64,000 nt of DNA from Ustilaginoidea virens (GCF_000687475.1 NC_057318.1:5270001-5334000), one strand, 5' to 3'. Positions 1 to 13,692 are shown, counted from the stretch's first letter. The notes: generated from the sequence alone by a model not told the origin. Program-made: numbers and translations.

Positions 1-1216
1 CCACGGCTACCCGCATGAGACAGAGTGCCAGCCCCGACTTTTCTGTCCGAGAGCGGCAATAAATAGATTTGGGGCCAAGAGGCAGAGACCAAAGAGACCA
101 GACCGGACCAGACCGGACCAGACCGGACCAGACCAGACCAGACCAGACCAGCGACCATCGTCCCGTGAGTCGACAGCGTGCCCTGACCTCAGTAGACGGC
201 AACTCGCTCCATGTTCCCCAAGTGTCTTTCCCTGTCCCCCATGTCGCATTCTGCTGGGTCGACGTCCACATCAAAGTCGGTCGTCGTCGACGTCAACACC
301 CCCCTGGTAATACGGAGCACACATCGCGTCGTAAACAAACCTCCCCTCTTGTCAGTAATCCTCCAGAAACCGTCACACCAGCACCGAGACCGAGACCGAG
401 ACCCATGCATGTGCAGAGAAGCATGCGCGCGCACATCACATACAATACAGGCACATACATATACATACATTTACGTGCTCAAAAGGCCCCAAGTCAAATC
501 ATACGCAACGAACGGCCAAGTCAATCTGGTCGACTTTTTTTTGGTTTGTCCCCTTCGTCTAGTTTGCCAAGAGGTCCCCATGAAATACATCCTTGATGAA
601 GCCCTGTTCCCACTCACTCACTCAGGTAACCGTACCCGAGAGACTCGCGTTGCCGCCAGGTCTTGGATAAGCGTGAAATAACCCCAACCAATCCCCTTGT
701 TTGGCAGATAAAACAAGGGGGGAACAGTCGGGAACGGATGGAAAAGAAAACAAGAGAAAAGCAAGAATGAAAAAGAGGGGGAAACAGACAGAGAAAGCGT
801 GACAAAGGGTGAAAATGGACAATTGGTACAACACTCCAGGTATAAAAAGGAAACAATGAAATGAAACCATTGGCACTCCACCCTCCCACCCACTCTCACA
901 CACACGTCCTTGCTCCAGACGCGGTTGCGTTCCCTTGCAAGGGCAGTGCAGGATCCGTCTCTTGTTGCACAGTCGCCCATGTAGACACCGTAGCCCAGTG
1001 AGTCTCTCCAACCAGTCTTCCGTAAAGAAAATCATTGCCCAGACGCCGTGATACCGCATATTCCCACGATGCAGCCCCAATCGCACGACTTGATGCATTC
1101 TTTCGCTGTACCTCCCACATCCCAATTGGGGACCAAAAAAAAAAAACATATCCGGTCGCCCATTACAGTCCACTTCGCAGAGTCGTCGTCGTAAAGAAAG
1201 CAAGGAAAACGGTTCT
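1..1216. other. Gene-free stretch at left edge
   Basis: No reading frame here resembles a known protein. The stretch holds a GACCR tandem repeat (96-150), a short GACCGA repeat near 380-400 and an A12 run at 1135-1146. The part next to 1217 is probably the 3' UTR of the minus-strand C2H2 gene. Confidence 0.6.
96..150. repeat. GACCA/GACCG tandem repeat
   Basis: Pentamer repeat GACC(A/G), eleven units, running from 96 to 150. It lies in non-coding DNA. Confidence 0.9.
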
Positions 1217-2564
1217 TCACGACTCCTTTCCCAACGATGACCGATCGTCGTCTCCTTCGCCTGCGGCACGTTCTTGGGCGTTGTTCTCGTCGGCAGCAGC
1301 GGCTTCGTTGCTCTTGTTTTCGCAACCTTTTACTAGTCGGTGTCTCTGGGCAAAAGAGAAAAGGTATAAGCGTCATGGCCAATCCGCGAATAAGAAAGGG
1401 TTGCCAGAAGAAGGGGAAGGGGGGAGTATTGCAGTCGATTTGCAATGTACCTACCTTGAGTGCGTCTTTGCGAGAGAAACTCTTGCTGCAAAATGAGCAC
1501 GGAAAGGGCTTCACCGCCAGGTGGATTCTCTTGTGCCGCTTCAAGTCGTGATTTCGACTAAAGGACTGGGTGCACTGATCACACTTGAACGGTCTCTCCG
1601 ACTGCGGCTGCGCTTGGCTGTGGTGGCCGTACATCATCTGGTGAGTTCCATACCCGTGAGGCACTCCCATGGCCGGAATCATTGACAATTGCGAACCGGG
1701 CTGATGGATGTTGGACATGACCGGGCCGTTCATGGTCGCGAGCGGTTGATAGGAGCCATAGGAGCGGTAGGATCCAGGAGGCGGTGCCATGGTGGAGTGG
1801 TGACCGACGCCTCTCGATACGGGACTCGTGCCAGTCGGTGACGGCTGCTGATGGCCGGCATACGATGAAAAGCTGGTCTGCTGCGGCGTAGATGACGAGG
1901 CAGGATAGTAGCTTGGGTTGTTGGGAGGTCTGGAGTGCGCGTAGGGGTCGACAGGGGCAGGTGCCGTCGCCGACGCGTGAGGCTGTGTCGAGTTCAGTAA
2001 GCCTGTATGAGCTGGCGGCGCCTGGCCAGATGACATGTGGTGACTGTTATCTTGGCCCCCGTTTCCGCCTCCGGAAATCGACGTCTGGAATGGCTGATGG
2101 ACGTTGTTGTAGGGCGGCGGAGGAAGCCCTTCACCCCCGGTGGCGGGAGACTGGGAGCTGCGAGGATTCCCGAAACCCATGTGCTGCTGCTGCTGCCCGT
2201 ACATTGATGATCGGCTGCCGTAAGGCTGATCCGGCGACGTTGAACCGACATTGTAACTCGAGGCGCCCGGCGTCGGCCACGTGCCGTGCACCTGACCAGT
2301 GCTGTATGTGTATTGCATGCTTCCGTGTGCTTGCGAGCCCTGGGAGCTCGCCGTGTTAACGCTAGAGAGGCTTGGGCTGAGGCCATCGCTAGCTCCTGGA
2401 GAGGAGGTCAGAGGGCTGGACGGCAAAAGACCATGAGGGGGGGAGGAGCGGTGGGTAAAAAGAGCCATACTGGGAACTTCAGAGCTTGTTGGTGGTGGTA
2501 GAGAAAAGGCAGGCAACGCCCCTGCCGCTGGGCGACGTGATGAGAAACTGGTCACCTCCATCAC
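1217..2564 (-). CDS. C2H2 zinc-finger transcription factor, FlbC-like
   Basis: Probable nuclear DNA-binding regulator. Exons are 2564-1455 and 1345-1217. The 109-nt intron opens with GTAGGT and closes with CCCAG, and the join gives 412 aa in phase. The first ~300 residues are low-complexity, rich in Ser, Pro, Gln, Gly and Tyr, as in activation domains. Two adjacent fingers sit near the C-terminus: FKCDQC...HKRIH, then FPCSFC...RHRLVKGC, the second being Cys2-His-Cys. The intron falls inside finger two, right after KDALK, so splicing is needed to complete it. A C-terminal finger pair in a protein of about 400 aa recalls Aspergillus FlbC, a conidiation regulator. That assignment is from memory and tentative. 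The fingers do not have the spacing of Msn2/Seb1. The start is uncertain: a pyrimidine-rich stretch ending in CAG lies 10-50 nt upstream of the ATG, so a leader intron is possible, and a second Met follows at residue 33. Confidence 0.85.
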
Positions 2565-4959
2565 GACTCAACTGATACCAGCGGGGGTTGTTGGGAAGGG
2601 GGGGGGGGGGGGGAATAGGGTTTCCGCTTTGGGATGGAGGAAACCGTCTTCTGCAGTGACGAGGAAGACCGATGTTTCGGGAGGTGACCGGGGGTTTCGG
2701 GCTTGTAAGCTCTGACGAGACAAGAATTGCTCACCGACGGAGGCACCAAGAGCTGATGTAACTTCGAGAGGTGGTGGGGAGTGGAACAGGGCAAAGACGT
2801 AGTAGCGTAGCAGCAGCACGAATGATGTTGACGGAACCACACGACGTTGCTTTGAGGAACATGTATCTGTTGTATGCTCAAGGTGAGAGAGAGAATCCGT
2901 CAGGAGCCGACACGCCACTTGAGCCAAACTTGTCAACGTTGAGTAGTGGTAATGCGAGGGGGATGAGAGGAGTTGACCAAACTGCAAGACTTTGCTCGAT
3001 CGAAGCTGGGAGTTTTACCTCGTCAACCCGGGATCTTGGCACCGAGTACGCGCTTTGCTTCGCATGTGCGATTCCAGCGGGCAACAGCAGATTGTCGGAT
3101 GACCAAGTTGGCTTAAATCGCGTCGCAGGGCCGTTTAAAGCAGCCCTAGGTACAGCTGCAACTCGACTGACTGGACGGAGTCGGAATAGACCAGTTGACG
3201 ATTATGAAACAAGCAGCCCGGGTAGATATCTAGGTAGTTGGTCCAGCCAGCGGGACAGATGACTTTGCCGGGGCTTGTCACGTTGCAGCAGGGTAGGTGC
3301 GAACGTATGCGGAGAGACGGAAGCAAGACCCAGCCGTGAATGGGGCGACGACGGTATGCAGACCCTGGCGGTGCTGCGCAGAGAGTAGAGCGCTTGTGAG
3401 AACGTAGACGAACGAGGTCTTTCGAGAGTGGTCGAATACGATACGTAAAGTAGGGTGGTCGCAGAGAGAGGCCGACGACACGGGCAAAGAAAGAAAAATA
3501 TATTAAAAAGGAAGGGGAAAAAAAAAAAGAAAAAAAGAAAGAAAGAAAAAAGGGAGTGCAACGCGGAGTTGCAGTCGTCTTCTGGCAGCTTGTTGTGTCG
3601 CGGCTATCCTGCCCTGTCAACGGCGACGTGCTCCCAAGGCCGTGCAGCGAGCGCCCTGTCGAACCGTCGTGCGGAAGGGGGGGTTGACCCTGGACAAACC
3701 CCCGGTTGGCAGGAGTGGGACTGGGACTGGGACTCAGGCTGTGACTGGGCCTCCCGGAACAAAAAAGCAACAGGTGAAGAAAAAGAAAAGCCCAGGTCGG
3801 TCTGGTTTCCGTCTCTGGGTCGAAGGGGGTCGGAACAGCGTGTGCAACTTGTTGTCGATGCGAAGTTTCTTGGGGTTCCGTCCACGTCCACGTCCTCGTC
3901 CTCGTCCTCGGCTGGCAGACAGGGCAGACAGGACAGAAAGAGCGAAACAGCAGTGGATGTTGATTAATAAGTTGGCCTGGCTTGTTGCGGCGGGTTCGTT
4001 CGGACTGAACTCAAAAGGCGATGTCAAAACCCCGCGCGCGGATACGTCTTGGTTTCCGGGGGTGGGAAGGGGGGAAAGGGGGAGGGGGGGTGGCAGGAGC
4101 AAAGGGGGCCAACACTCCCACGACGCCAAAATCCACGCCCACGATTATGTATGTACGTAGCCCACCAAGCCGTGTTGCCCGCCAGCCTCCTTCTGGTCTC
4201 CTTTCACTGTTGCCGGCAAAGTAATGGTCTGGTTCCTGGATGTTTTCAATCCGTATCGTAGCTGCAGGGCTGTTCTTTGCCGACGAGACGAAAAGGCTGA
4301 ATAATGGACGGCCTCTGAAGAGCAGCAGGTGCGACGCACCGACGTCGGTCGGGCCCGGGTTGCGCTGCGCTGGTTGACGGAAAGAACGCCCGAGGTCCTG
4401 TTCCCCTTTCCAGCCGGGTTGAATGCGCTTGCCGTCGAAGCAATCCAGGCTGCAGCCAAGACTAATCCGCGAGGTTTTTGGAAGAGGTCAATAAGAGGAG
4501 GGGAAGAGACGGGCGGTAGAAGTTAGTGACGCAGCTGGGGGACGTGCTATCTGTTTTGAAGCTGATTTGCCACCGACTTCTTCTGAGAGCAAAAATCGGA
4601 ATCGGACACGGAGCTGTTATCGGAGTGATGTAGATTGGACTTTTTTTTTTTTTTTCCCTTTTTGATTCTGCTTCCCCGGAGCGGATACAGAGGGGATCGG
4701 AGGAGACTGAGAGAGGAGTGGCAGGATCCAAAGGGAAGGGAAACAAACCCATGGGAGTCCAGCTTCTGAGCGTCTCACACAATGTATATATCTCTTCTCT
4801 TCGGAGTGCCTGTAAGCTGAAGTTCCCACGCTTACCCAATGGAAGCACGCTCCTTTTTTTTTTACCCTTTTTTTTTTCTTTCCTTTTCCCTTTGCCAGCC
4901 CCTGCAGACACCAAGGTGGTACGGTACGCACGACCACCCCGTCCGGGAGGGCTAATATG

Positions 4960-4994
<35 letters not shown>
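4960..4994. repeat. A35 homopolymer
   Basis: Run of 35 adenines on the plus strand, the longest homopolymer in the window. No gene-like sequence precedes it that would suggest a retroposed mRNA tail. Confidence 0.9.
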
Positions 4995-4996
<2 letters not shown>

Positions 4997-5340
4997 GAGG
5001 GAAACGCTGGACGACAAGTACTCGGGCTCTGGGTAGGGTCGATTGCTCGGGGCGTGGACTCTTGCGTCTTAGCGTCATTTTGATGGCACATGGGCCTGCG
5101 GCGGGATGGCAATGTACCGCTACAGGGTCGAGTCGACTTGCTTCACCCCGATGCGAATGTCGAGCAAACCACGAGCGAGACTAATGGCACTAGCTCGGAA
5201 GGGCTGAATAGACCCAGCAATGAGCAATGACGGACAAGGCCAGGGGCGTGCCACAGGGTGGATCGTAAGATGGGAAGAGGGGGGGGGGTGTGGGTGGAGG
5301 CAAAGCCTGGGCCTGACAGAAGCTATGTCTCCAAAATAAA

Positions 5341-5341
5341 A

Positions 5342-5385
<44 letters not shown>
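5341..5385. repeat. (AAT)n microsatellite
   Basis: About 13 uninterrupted AAT units in non-coding DNA. Confidence 0.95.
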
Positions 5386-8003
5386 GTCAACGAGTGGATC
5401 CCGAGCGTCGTGGTGTCGTGGTTGTCGTGGTTGTCGTGGTGTCGTCGTGGGGTGTGCGAGAAAGGCGAGAAGAGGGTGCGGGTGCGGGTGCGGTGCGGGT
5501 GCCAAAGGCTTTTGGCCAGGCTCCGTACGCTTGCGTTGCCGTCATGTAATTTGTACGGACGACGCATGTACGTATGGACGCAGAATGCATGAATGCAATG
5601 CCCTGCGTGCCTGCATGCACCTGCTACGTGGTTGCAGACGACAGCGTGCTGCTGATGCTGGTGCTGCTGGGTGCTGGGTGCAGGTGCTGGTGCAGGTGCA
5701 GGTGCAGCTTGGTTCTGGGGTATGTACGTACATACTGTCAATACCTGCCAGCGGGTTTGCGTCTCCCGTACTCCGTACAGAGAGTAGAGAGCCCAGCAGT
5801 CCGCTGCAACCTCAACAGAGTCGGCCTCGACCAGGAGCCCATTGAGCTCTCGGCATTCAGCACAGCTGCTTCTTGCCAAGCGCACGCAGCTGGCAGACAA
5901 AAACAAAAACCAATCTTTTGTCCAACGCATCGTCACTGTGAGCATGCAATAGGCCCAGGCTGTCTTTTTTGTCTTGTCATGTCTTGGTATGTCCTCCACA
6001 CCTCTTGCACCCACCACTCGCCCATCTCGTTGTCTCGAACTCTGCGTGCGCTGAAGCGAGCGACTCGGCTTCCCGACAGCCATCACAAGGGGGATTTACC
6101 CCTTTCAGTGCGCGCAGCTCAGGTTGTCCCAAGTGGACTTGACGACGCCCGCCCTCCCAGGAGAGCCCTAGGAAAGCAGCAAGGAGAAAAAAACGTTGCG
6201 CTTTTGACCATGTCAGGCATGGAACCCAGGCCCAGGCCCGGCAGTCGGCCAGCACATGGAACGGGGGGCCGACGTACGACAGATACAGTTTCCTAGATAA
6301 CACGTCAATGACCTGACCGGGCCACTCACTGGCAGGCAGGGCAAGGGGCAGGCAGCTCATCCGGAAACTCATCCGCCTACGAGGGTACGGGGTACGGGGT
6401 ACGGGGAACGGGGTTACAGGTGGTGACAGCGCCCTGTTTCTGTCATGGACACGACGCGACGTGTGAGCCGATGGCATACACCGGACGGAGTGCGGAGTAC
6501 GGAGTACACCCTACGAGCCTTGGGTGACTGGCCATATGTCCTGGTTGTTTCTGGAGCTGGCGTGCTGGCACAATTGCGACGAGTCGTGCATTGTTTGGAC
6601 GAGTCGAGTCGGCAACCTTGGTCTTGGGGCCACCTGGCTTCCCGCCGCCCGTGCGGAGTTCTTTTTACCTTTTCTCTCTCCCTTGCTCTGGGTTTCCCCC
6701 CCAGGGGGGGGGGGGGGGGCGGCGGGGCATCTCGGAACGCTGCGACGGGGACATTGGTATGTTGACATGGGGGGGGGAGGCAAATGGCACTTGTTCATGT
6801 TGATTCCGTTGATCCTTGGCCGGTCGAGGAATGAAGGGACCTGCTGGGGCAGCACCAAGTTACCCAGGTGTGGACGGGACTCGGAGTCGACAAGATTGGT
6901 AATGGTTACGTATGCAAATTGTTGCCAGAACAGGCAAAGGAGACAACGGAGCAGGTGTGCCGCGAGATCAGTACGGTACATACATGTATCCAGTGGATCA
7001 ACTCTAAACTCGTCAAGTGCCAGTGATATAGCCGCAGTATGTCAGAGCCTGCAGATGGTGGCTGCAATTATCCAGTCCCATCCTATCCTATCCGCCCTGC
7101 CCTGCCCTGCCCTGTCCTCCCTTTGCCTCCTTGTCACCAAACCCAGTGCCATGGCTCGCTCCCTGCGCGACAAGTCGTAGATGGAATACAAGAGGCCCTT
7201 GAACTGCCATGTACGAGGAAAAAGGAAGATGCGGTACTCTGCAAACAAGTCCAAACAGTGAGGAAGAAACACAGAGAGAGAGAGAGAGAGTCAAGAATGG
7301 CAAGACGACCGCCCTGTAGTCAACTCCGTAGACAACTCCACTCACGCCCGCCTGTCTCATGAGGTATGGCCGTCAACTTTCCCCTAGCCGTCTGTCTGCC
7401 TACTCTCGGCACGCGCACAGCTCTCAAGCAAGGGGCTCGCGTAGCTCCTCGGGCGAGGGGACAGGGTGGCCGGGGGCCCGGGGGACCGGGGGGTCTCCAA
7501 GATGAGAGATATTCTCCCTGCTTCACCCAGGTTCAGTTCTCACCCCTTATCAAACAACCGACGGCTGGGTCGCAAGTCTGCCTGTATTCGCTGCCGATCC
7601 CGGCGGGCGCTCGATTCAGGGGTTGCACGTCCACGACAAATGCCCGCTAGTCTGGACTCTGGACTCTGAACCTTGGACCTCCTCCGCACCAGCTCGTTGG
7701 AGTCTGAGGCTCAAGGCAAGCTGCCGCCCAAGTCAGTGCCCCCATTCCGACATCCTGGAGAGGTGGAGACGGAATCCGAATTAGTGGACTGAGACTACGC
7801 GAATAGCAGTAGCAGTAGCAATAGTAATAGTAATAGTAATAGCCATGATGCGTGTGCGTCCGACTCTATGCCGTGCCGCACCTGGCATGTTGGAAAAGTC
7901 TCTGGCCAACAAGTTGGTTTGAGACATGTATGTACTTGTGCAATCGGACCACCGGGTTATTCCACAGTTGGTCGGGACTTTTCTTTCCTTTGTTATTAGC
8001 AGG

Positions 8004-8056
8004 ATCATCATCATCATCATCATCATCACCACCACCACCATCATCATCATCATCAT
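8004..8056. repeat. (ATC)n/(ACC)n compound microsatellite
   Basis: ATC units change to ACC and back to ATC, giving a compound trinucleotide tract with no interruption of the 3-nt register. Confidence 0.95.
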
Positions 8057-9355
8057 TCTTAATATGGCCGACTTCCCCCGCCTGGCCCATCTGGTAAGCC
8101 TGGACAGTCAGTCGAGCGACGTGACCATTCCCACGTAAGAAGCCGACGTCGCACCAGCCAGATCCTCTCCAGGACGCTCTTCACCAGCACCATGCGGCCG
8201 GGTTACACGTACCGTCCCAGCAGTCCAAAGCACGCAGCAGCGAGCGAGCATTCCGTTCTGGCCTCGGCGAATGGGGATATGACCATGACGCAATCTGTCT
8301 TCCATGTCCCGCTGAACCTTGACAACGTCGACGGGAACATCATTTACGGGCTCGAGACTCTGCCCATCAGCTGATTCAACGGTTTGACAGTGGTCCAGGG
8401 GTTTCCCACCGTGGTCCCCATTCGGCTTCCAGCGGGCAGATCTTTTGTGACGCCGCCCCTGCTTGAACCCCCTTTGACCCCCTTTCGTTCGTTTGCTCAT
8501 GGGTATTTCTTGCATTGCAGCAGCAGTCTCTGTGCCCCGTTACTGGAAAATTGAAGGCCGGGGAAAAGAGGAGAGACGAGAATCCTTCCTCAATCTGTGT
8601 GTAAGATTGGTTCACGACCTCCAAACCGGACAGACGGTGGTTGGGATTCAAGCACAGCGGTTTGCCAGCTTGAGCCTGCACGGCAAGATTCTTCTCAACC
8701 ATGCTGTGGGACAGTTATTGTTTGAACCGCTCCGTACTCCGTATTCTGCATCCAATTCATCACTTCAGCCGAGAATAGGGTCCCGTCCGCACCTGGGCCG
8801 GTGGTTCCAAGCTGGGCCGGTTCCCAAGGAGGCATGCATTGTCAGTCAGGCCAAGCGAGACTCTGGAGCGCCGAGGAATGACGAGTCGATACGATTGCCC
8901 ACGAGCAATATCCCAAACCCTTGCATACCTATTGCCTCCTTGCAAGCAGAGAAGGACCAGCTGCCAGAAAGCGCTCAGGGTTGGGTATGGGCACGCTGCA
9001 TGGCGGCGTGGTGTGAATTATCAGTGAATTACCACTGATGCTGGCATGTTGAACTTGACACTACTCTGAGATTCGTGTTTTGCTTGCCTCCGTCACCGTG
9101 GCTCTGAGATGTTGCGAGTAATCAACTGACAACGACGGGCCTGCTCATCCATTGTCCATGCCCGCTCACAAAATGACTTTTAAGTGCCAATTGGTGGGTG
9201 TCGTGGACCCACATGTTCCGTCCACACCTCACTCCCCACTCCCTCCTTTCTCGCACCCCCGCCACCCACACCCGTCAAGCACCATGTCGACGGCTTTTCT
9301 TTTTCTTTCCCTTTTTTTTTTGGGGGGGGTTGGGGGGGGGGAGGGGGGGGGGGAC

Positions 9356-9385
9356 GTTGCGTTGCGTTGCGTTGCGTTGCGTTGC
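9356..9385. repeat. (GTTGC)6
   Basis: Six perfect GTTGC pentamers directly after a G-rich tract. Confidence 0.95.
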
Positions 9386-9613
9386 CCATCGAGAATGCAC
9401 TGGCCAGGGGGGTTGCTTGTCAAACAAGGGAACCAGGGCGCAAGCTTCCAGTGCTTTTTGCCTTGCCCTTGTTTGACTTGACATTGTCTGGGAGGGACCG
9501 AGACTCCCTGGCACCGGGCCTGCAGTGGGGGACCCTTGCAAGTCTAGAGCTGCGTCCCATCCCAAATACTTGGGAAAGAAGGTTATGTATGGATGGATGC
9601 AGCAAGAACGACG

Positions 9614-9663
9614 GGCCATTCTGCCATTCTGCCCTTCTGCCCTTCTGCCCTTCTGCCCTTCTG
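9614..9663. repeat. CTGCCCTT octamer repeat
   Basis: About six 8-nt units. The left units read CTGCCATT and the right ones CTGCCCTT. Confidence 0.9.
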
Positions 9664-11475
9664 CTCATTGGCTCATCTGCTGTATCAGCACGCTCTCGAG
9701 GCTTGCAGTGTCTATACCCACACCCCCCTCCCCTTGCCCCCACCGCCTTCTCCCCCCTTTGCTGCCTTGGCTTCCTGCCGCTTCCTCCCTCAAGTCAAGC
9801 TTTTTGCACCGTCGCCACTCCCCGCGACGAAAAACTACGGGGGCGGACCCACTTGGCAATCGGTTTCATCATTTTGCAGGCAAAGTGCGGAACCACGAGA
9901 TGGAACTAGCCCTTTCTCAATATTGCACTATGCAATGCGCGTCAAGCATCGGTTCAGCGGGCAATAACAGGGGTGGTGGGTGTGCGCATGCGTGCGTGCG
10001 TGCGTGCGTGCGTGCGTGTCTGGTGTGCCCCAAGACTGCGACTCCGCGAGCGATGAGTGTCCAATGAGCGCGCTGCGTCAATGGGCTGTCACCTCGTCGC
10101 CCGCGACCAAGAACTTGGCCGCGTTTCCACCACCTCTCCCATCTCGAGAGCCAAAACTTGCCAGCCACCATCTCAGTTCAGGAGCGGGTGGAAACAACCC
10201 ATCCGACCTGCTCCGTCCGCAACTAATTACAAGCACAGGTCTTGCAACCACCACGAAGCAAGCTTTCGACAGCTATCGACTTGTCTCGGTACTGCAGGCA
10301 GAAGCCTCGTATCCTCTTGGATGGAAACCAGGAGCCTGCACAACATACCCTCGCCATGGCCATGGCCAATAGGAAGTTCTGGGTCATCGGCGCAATTCTG
10401 TCCTGTCTCCTGTCCCAAGCGACTGGTTGTTATGCCAGAAGGGGAGGTTTGTCAAACGCCTTGTGCCAAGCATTTGGCTGCGACTTTGATGCGACTCCTC
10501 CGCAGAGAAGAAAATGGATCACTTTTACCGAATCCAGCTGCTTGAAAAGGCATCATCACATCTACCACTTGCATATAGCTGTTTGAAATCAGGTTGGCCA
10601 ACACTGCCAACCTCCCAGGCAGTCTGTAGAGGCCTGGCAGCAGGTAAGCAGCATTGGAGATTTGGTACATAGGTACCTGTTGCCTGCAGCCCTCCAGATC
10701 GAGGTACATGGGGTACATGGCCGACGTGCAAGCACTAGGGGCGGCTCTAGCCAATTAGACGCCGGCCGGGCCATGAAGGGGGTGGGGTGGAGTCGAAAGA
10801 AGCCACTTATTCCGCCCGCAAGTGCGTACGGTACATTACCGAGTACCTGACAGCTGTTTTGCATTGCGATTAATGGAAAGAGGCAGCAGGCTAGGAAGCA
10901 AGTAAAATTCAGCGGCGGATGAGCGAGTCGCGCGCTTTGGCTTTGGGACATTGATGACTACGAAGCACAGCTCGCGATCCATGCTGGAAGAGATGCAGAG
11001 ATGCAGAGATACAAGATGCACAAAAAAGAGCACGGCCGTTTGTGCTGAAATGGAACCCCCCCCCTTCCCCCCCCCAAAGCTGCATGAGCATCAAGTGGGC
11101 TGAGGAGCCCACTTCCCCCACAGATGCACGTCCGCCATGAGGCTCTCCAAGGTGGCAAGGCAAGCTGCCAAGCAGAGTCGTGTCCGGAGGCGCACCCATC
11201 GCAACCCCCATCGCACCCATTGCCTCGAGACCATGGCTGACCTAGCACGGTTGCCACGGTATATTCCGCCTTCTTGGCCATGGTGAACAATGTGCGCCTC
11301 TGTGCCTCTCCCGCAAGTCGCAACTAGACGCTGCGTCGGAAAATATCGTCCGTCGCAAGAAACCGTTCGAACTCTGGACGAACCGAGCGCGCGGGGGGGG
11401 GGGCACGTCCGACTGAAGCACCGGACGCTTTTTGCACGCGTGTGGGAATATAAGGAATTTGAAAACCGTGCGGAC

Positions 11476-11529
11476 GTGAGCCGTGAGCCGTGAGCATTGA
11501 GCATTGAACATTGAACACTGAGCATTGAG
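11476..11529. repeat. GTGAGCC / GAGCATT heptamer repeats
   Basis: Imperfect 7-nt repeats: GTGAGCC units pass into TGAGCAT and TGAACAT units. Confidence 0.85.
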
Positions 11530-11940
11530 GAGCGCCATCAGTCGACGCTGTCGCTAGCCAAATTACTCGCGTCCCATTTCGCGCGATTGAAAAAAAAGGA
11601 ACCTGGAGGCTTCAACTGCTGGTCCTCCATGGTCCTTGTCACCGAACCCTCTTACTGCAAATCTTGCAATGTTTACGAGCGATTGTTTTTCACAAAGGTT
11701 CATCTCGACGAGCCGCGACATGGGACAAACAATGTGCCAAACGACAAGGTGGCTGAACTGGCTCATGATGGTGGCGCATCTCCAAACTCTAAGCCCAAGC
11801 CCACTCCCTTTCTCCGTAGATTCGCGGAGGGATGCATGATAAGTAACATGAAGTAACCCACCTTGACCCAGCAAATCATCCAAGACAGCCAGCCACTGGA
11901 AAAAAGGCTGGGGCCGTAGAGTGGGGGGGAAGGGGCGATT

Positions 11941-11990
11941 GGATGGCTGGATGGCTGGATGGCTGGAGGGCTGGAGGGCTGGATGGCTGA
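11941..11990. repeat. GGATGGCT octamer repeat
   Basis: Six 8-nt units, two of them carrying GGAGGGCT. Confidence 0.9.
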
Positions 11991-12435
11991 GTCGGCTCCA
12001 AACCATCCGCAATGGAACAAAGCTGGTGTTTGTGCATATTCGTCTTTTCAAGTCATGTGCTTTGCACGATAAATGATGCCTTTTTTCCGTCTTTTCTCCA
12101 TTGGCGCGCGGGACGGCAAATGACCAAATGACCCGTGATGGCGAGGAAAGGGATCGACATTGACACTCCAAGTTGATCAACAGGTATCGAGCACTGCTGC
12201 ACGTCAAGTACCAGGTAAGTAGGTACCTAAGTTATGAACCGCTCATCCTGGCTCTTGAGGCTTCGGGAGCCCGGCCGCCACACCCACCTGCTAGAGTCAC
12301 TGGGTGTCTTGACGCTTGGCAGCCACAAGCCTTCTGGCAGCAAGCCACAGAGATCTCGTCGCCAGGCGGGCAGGGAGAGCTACCGATGGGCTGGGGATAA
12401 GCCGACTGACTGGACTACAAGGGACCGGCCCACTA

Positions 12436-12500
12436 GGGTAGGAATTGGTAGGGATTGGTAGGGATTGGTAGGGATTGGTAGGATTTGTAGGATTTTGTAG
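12436..12500. repeat. GGGATTGGTA decamer repeat
   Basis: Four near-perfect 10-nt units followed by decayed GGATTTGTA copies. Confidence 0.9.
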
Positions 12501-13692
12501 GCATTTGCCTCTGTGCATCCTCCGAACGGGGAGCAACGCAAGTACGCAGCAGGAGTTGGTTGCAATCCCTCTCGCTGGCGAGGCTTGGGAGGGAGAGACC
12601 TGACGTGAGGATGCAAAAAGCACTTGGCCCATCCGGTGCCTTCCAAGGAGACAGAAAGAGATCCGTCTGCGCAGGAGACTCGGCCAAACTTTGCTTCCTG
12701 GGGTCTGGTCGCTCGCTGATTGGCGGCGGGCCACCAGGACTCAAAGAGGCAAGGTGTCTTGACTCTTTTCTCTCTTCAATCGCCTCGGGTTGAGCCCAGC
12801 ACGGAGCTAACGGCATGGTCAGATTATTGCTGGACGTGCAGTGCGCAGTGTGCAGCGCCGTGCCGTGCCGTGCAGCGCTGTTGACTTGATTAAAACTAGG
12901 CCTGGGATGAGCTCAACCTGTTCTGTTGGTGGTCATGGTTGTCTCTGGTCTGCTGCGGCTGAAGAAGGGGGGGCACCTGGCACTGATTGACTGACCTGTC
13001 GCTGACAGGTGGTGATGGACTGCAAGTGTCAATCTTTTGGGCCACTGGGACGGGGTATAACACGCCGACGACAACTGTAAAGTACGAAGCCCGATTGAGA
13101 GAAGAAGTTGCCGGTATCCCTTGAATGCCAGGTACATAGGTACCTGTCATCAAGGAGCAAACAGGTCGGGGGCCCCACAGAGTATTGGTTCCCACGATTA
13201 TACATCTACGCCGAGTGCAGTACTCCGCAAGTATCTTTGCATCCCTGCTACTCTGTACATGCTGGATAATAAGCCTACTGGTAGGTAGGTAGGTAGGTAT
13301 ATGTACTTTTGGTGGGCGGTCCGCAGCCAGTGTGGTCGAATCGAACCAGGAAACCGCGACCAAAATCACACTTGCTATTTTGCGGCAGCGCGAGTCTGTC
13401 GCCGGTCTTTCCTGCTTGGAGAATGAAACTTGGCCGCCCCCCACCGTCTGTAGACTCTGGTACGTCGGTACTACGGCTCGGCTGATGCCACTTCGACGCT
13501 TCATGGACGACATTCGAGAAAAGCCCCCATCGTGGCTCGCCCCAATGGTTCAAACCGTCAAGGGACTCCTTCTCTCTGCCTCCGTTTGCGTGCCCCAAAG
13601 CGGAAAAGCCCACCACTGCAATATCGATCACGAATTACTCCGCACCAGCTCGAAGGGGAGGGGAGGGGGGTCATAGACAAGCTCGAGGAGGG

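Larger units (their letters stand above)
2565..9300. other. Gene-poor region upstream of the C2H2 gene, first half
   Basis: The first several hundred bases are presumably promoter and leader of the minus-strand C2H2 gene. I recognise no other coding region. Frames of up to about 300 codons are composed of simple-sequence translation and overlap on both strands. Homopolymers include G16 (2598-2613), T15 (4641-4655), A35 (4960-4994) and G16 (6704-6719). Short TACGGAG/CTCCGTA motifs recur near 5521, 5771, 6498 and 8730. A non-coding transcript cannot be excluded. Confidence 0.55.

Noticed and set aside
1217..2564. Assignment of the C2H2 gene as the stress regulator Msn2/Seb1
   Set aside because: The finger spacing and residues (SRNHDLKRHKRIH, then a Cys2-His-Cys second finger ending VKGC) differ from the Msn2 pair, which has EHLKRH and SDNL helices. 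An FlbC-like identity fits better.
4960..4994. A35 run as the tail of a LINE or SINE insertion
   Set aside because: No element body, target-site duplication or reverse-transcriptase-like frame is visible on either side.
5190..6086. Long minus-strand frame of about 298 codons
   Set aside because: It runs through the (AAT)n tract (poly-Tyr) and other simple repeats, overlaps equally long plus-strand frames and has no recognisable domain.
8493..9038. 181-codon plus-strand frame starting MLMGISCIAAAV
   Set aside because: The start looks mildly hydrophobic, but the rest has no motif, no conserved block and no clear splice partners. It contains a CTCCGTA-type intergenic word.
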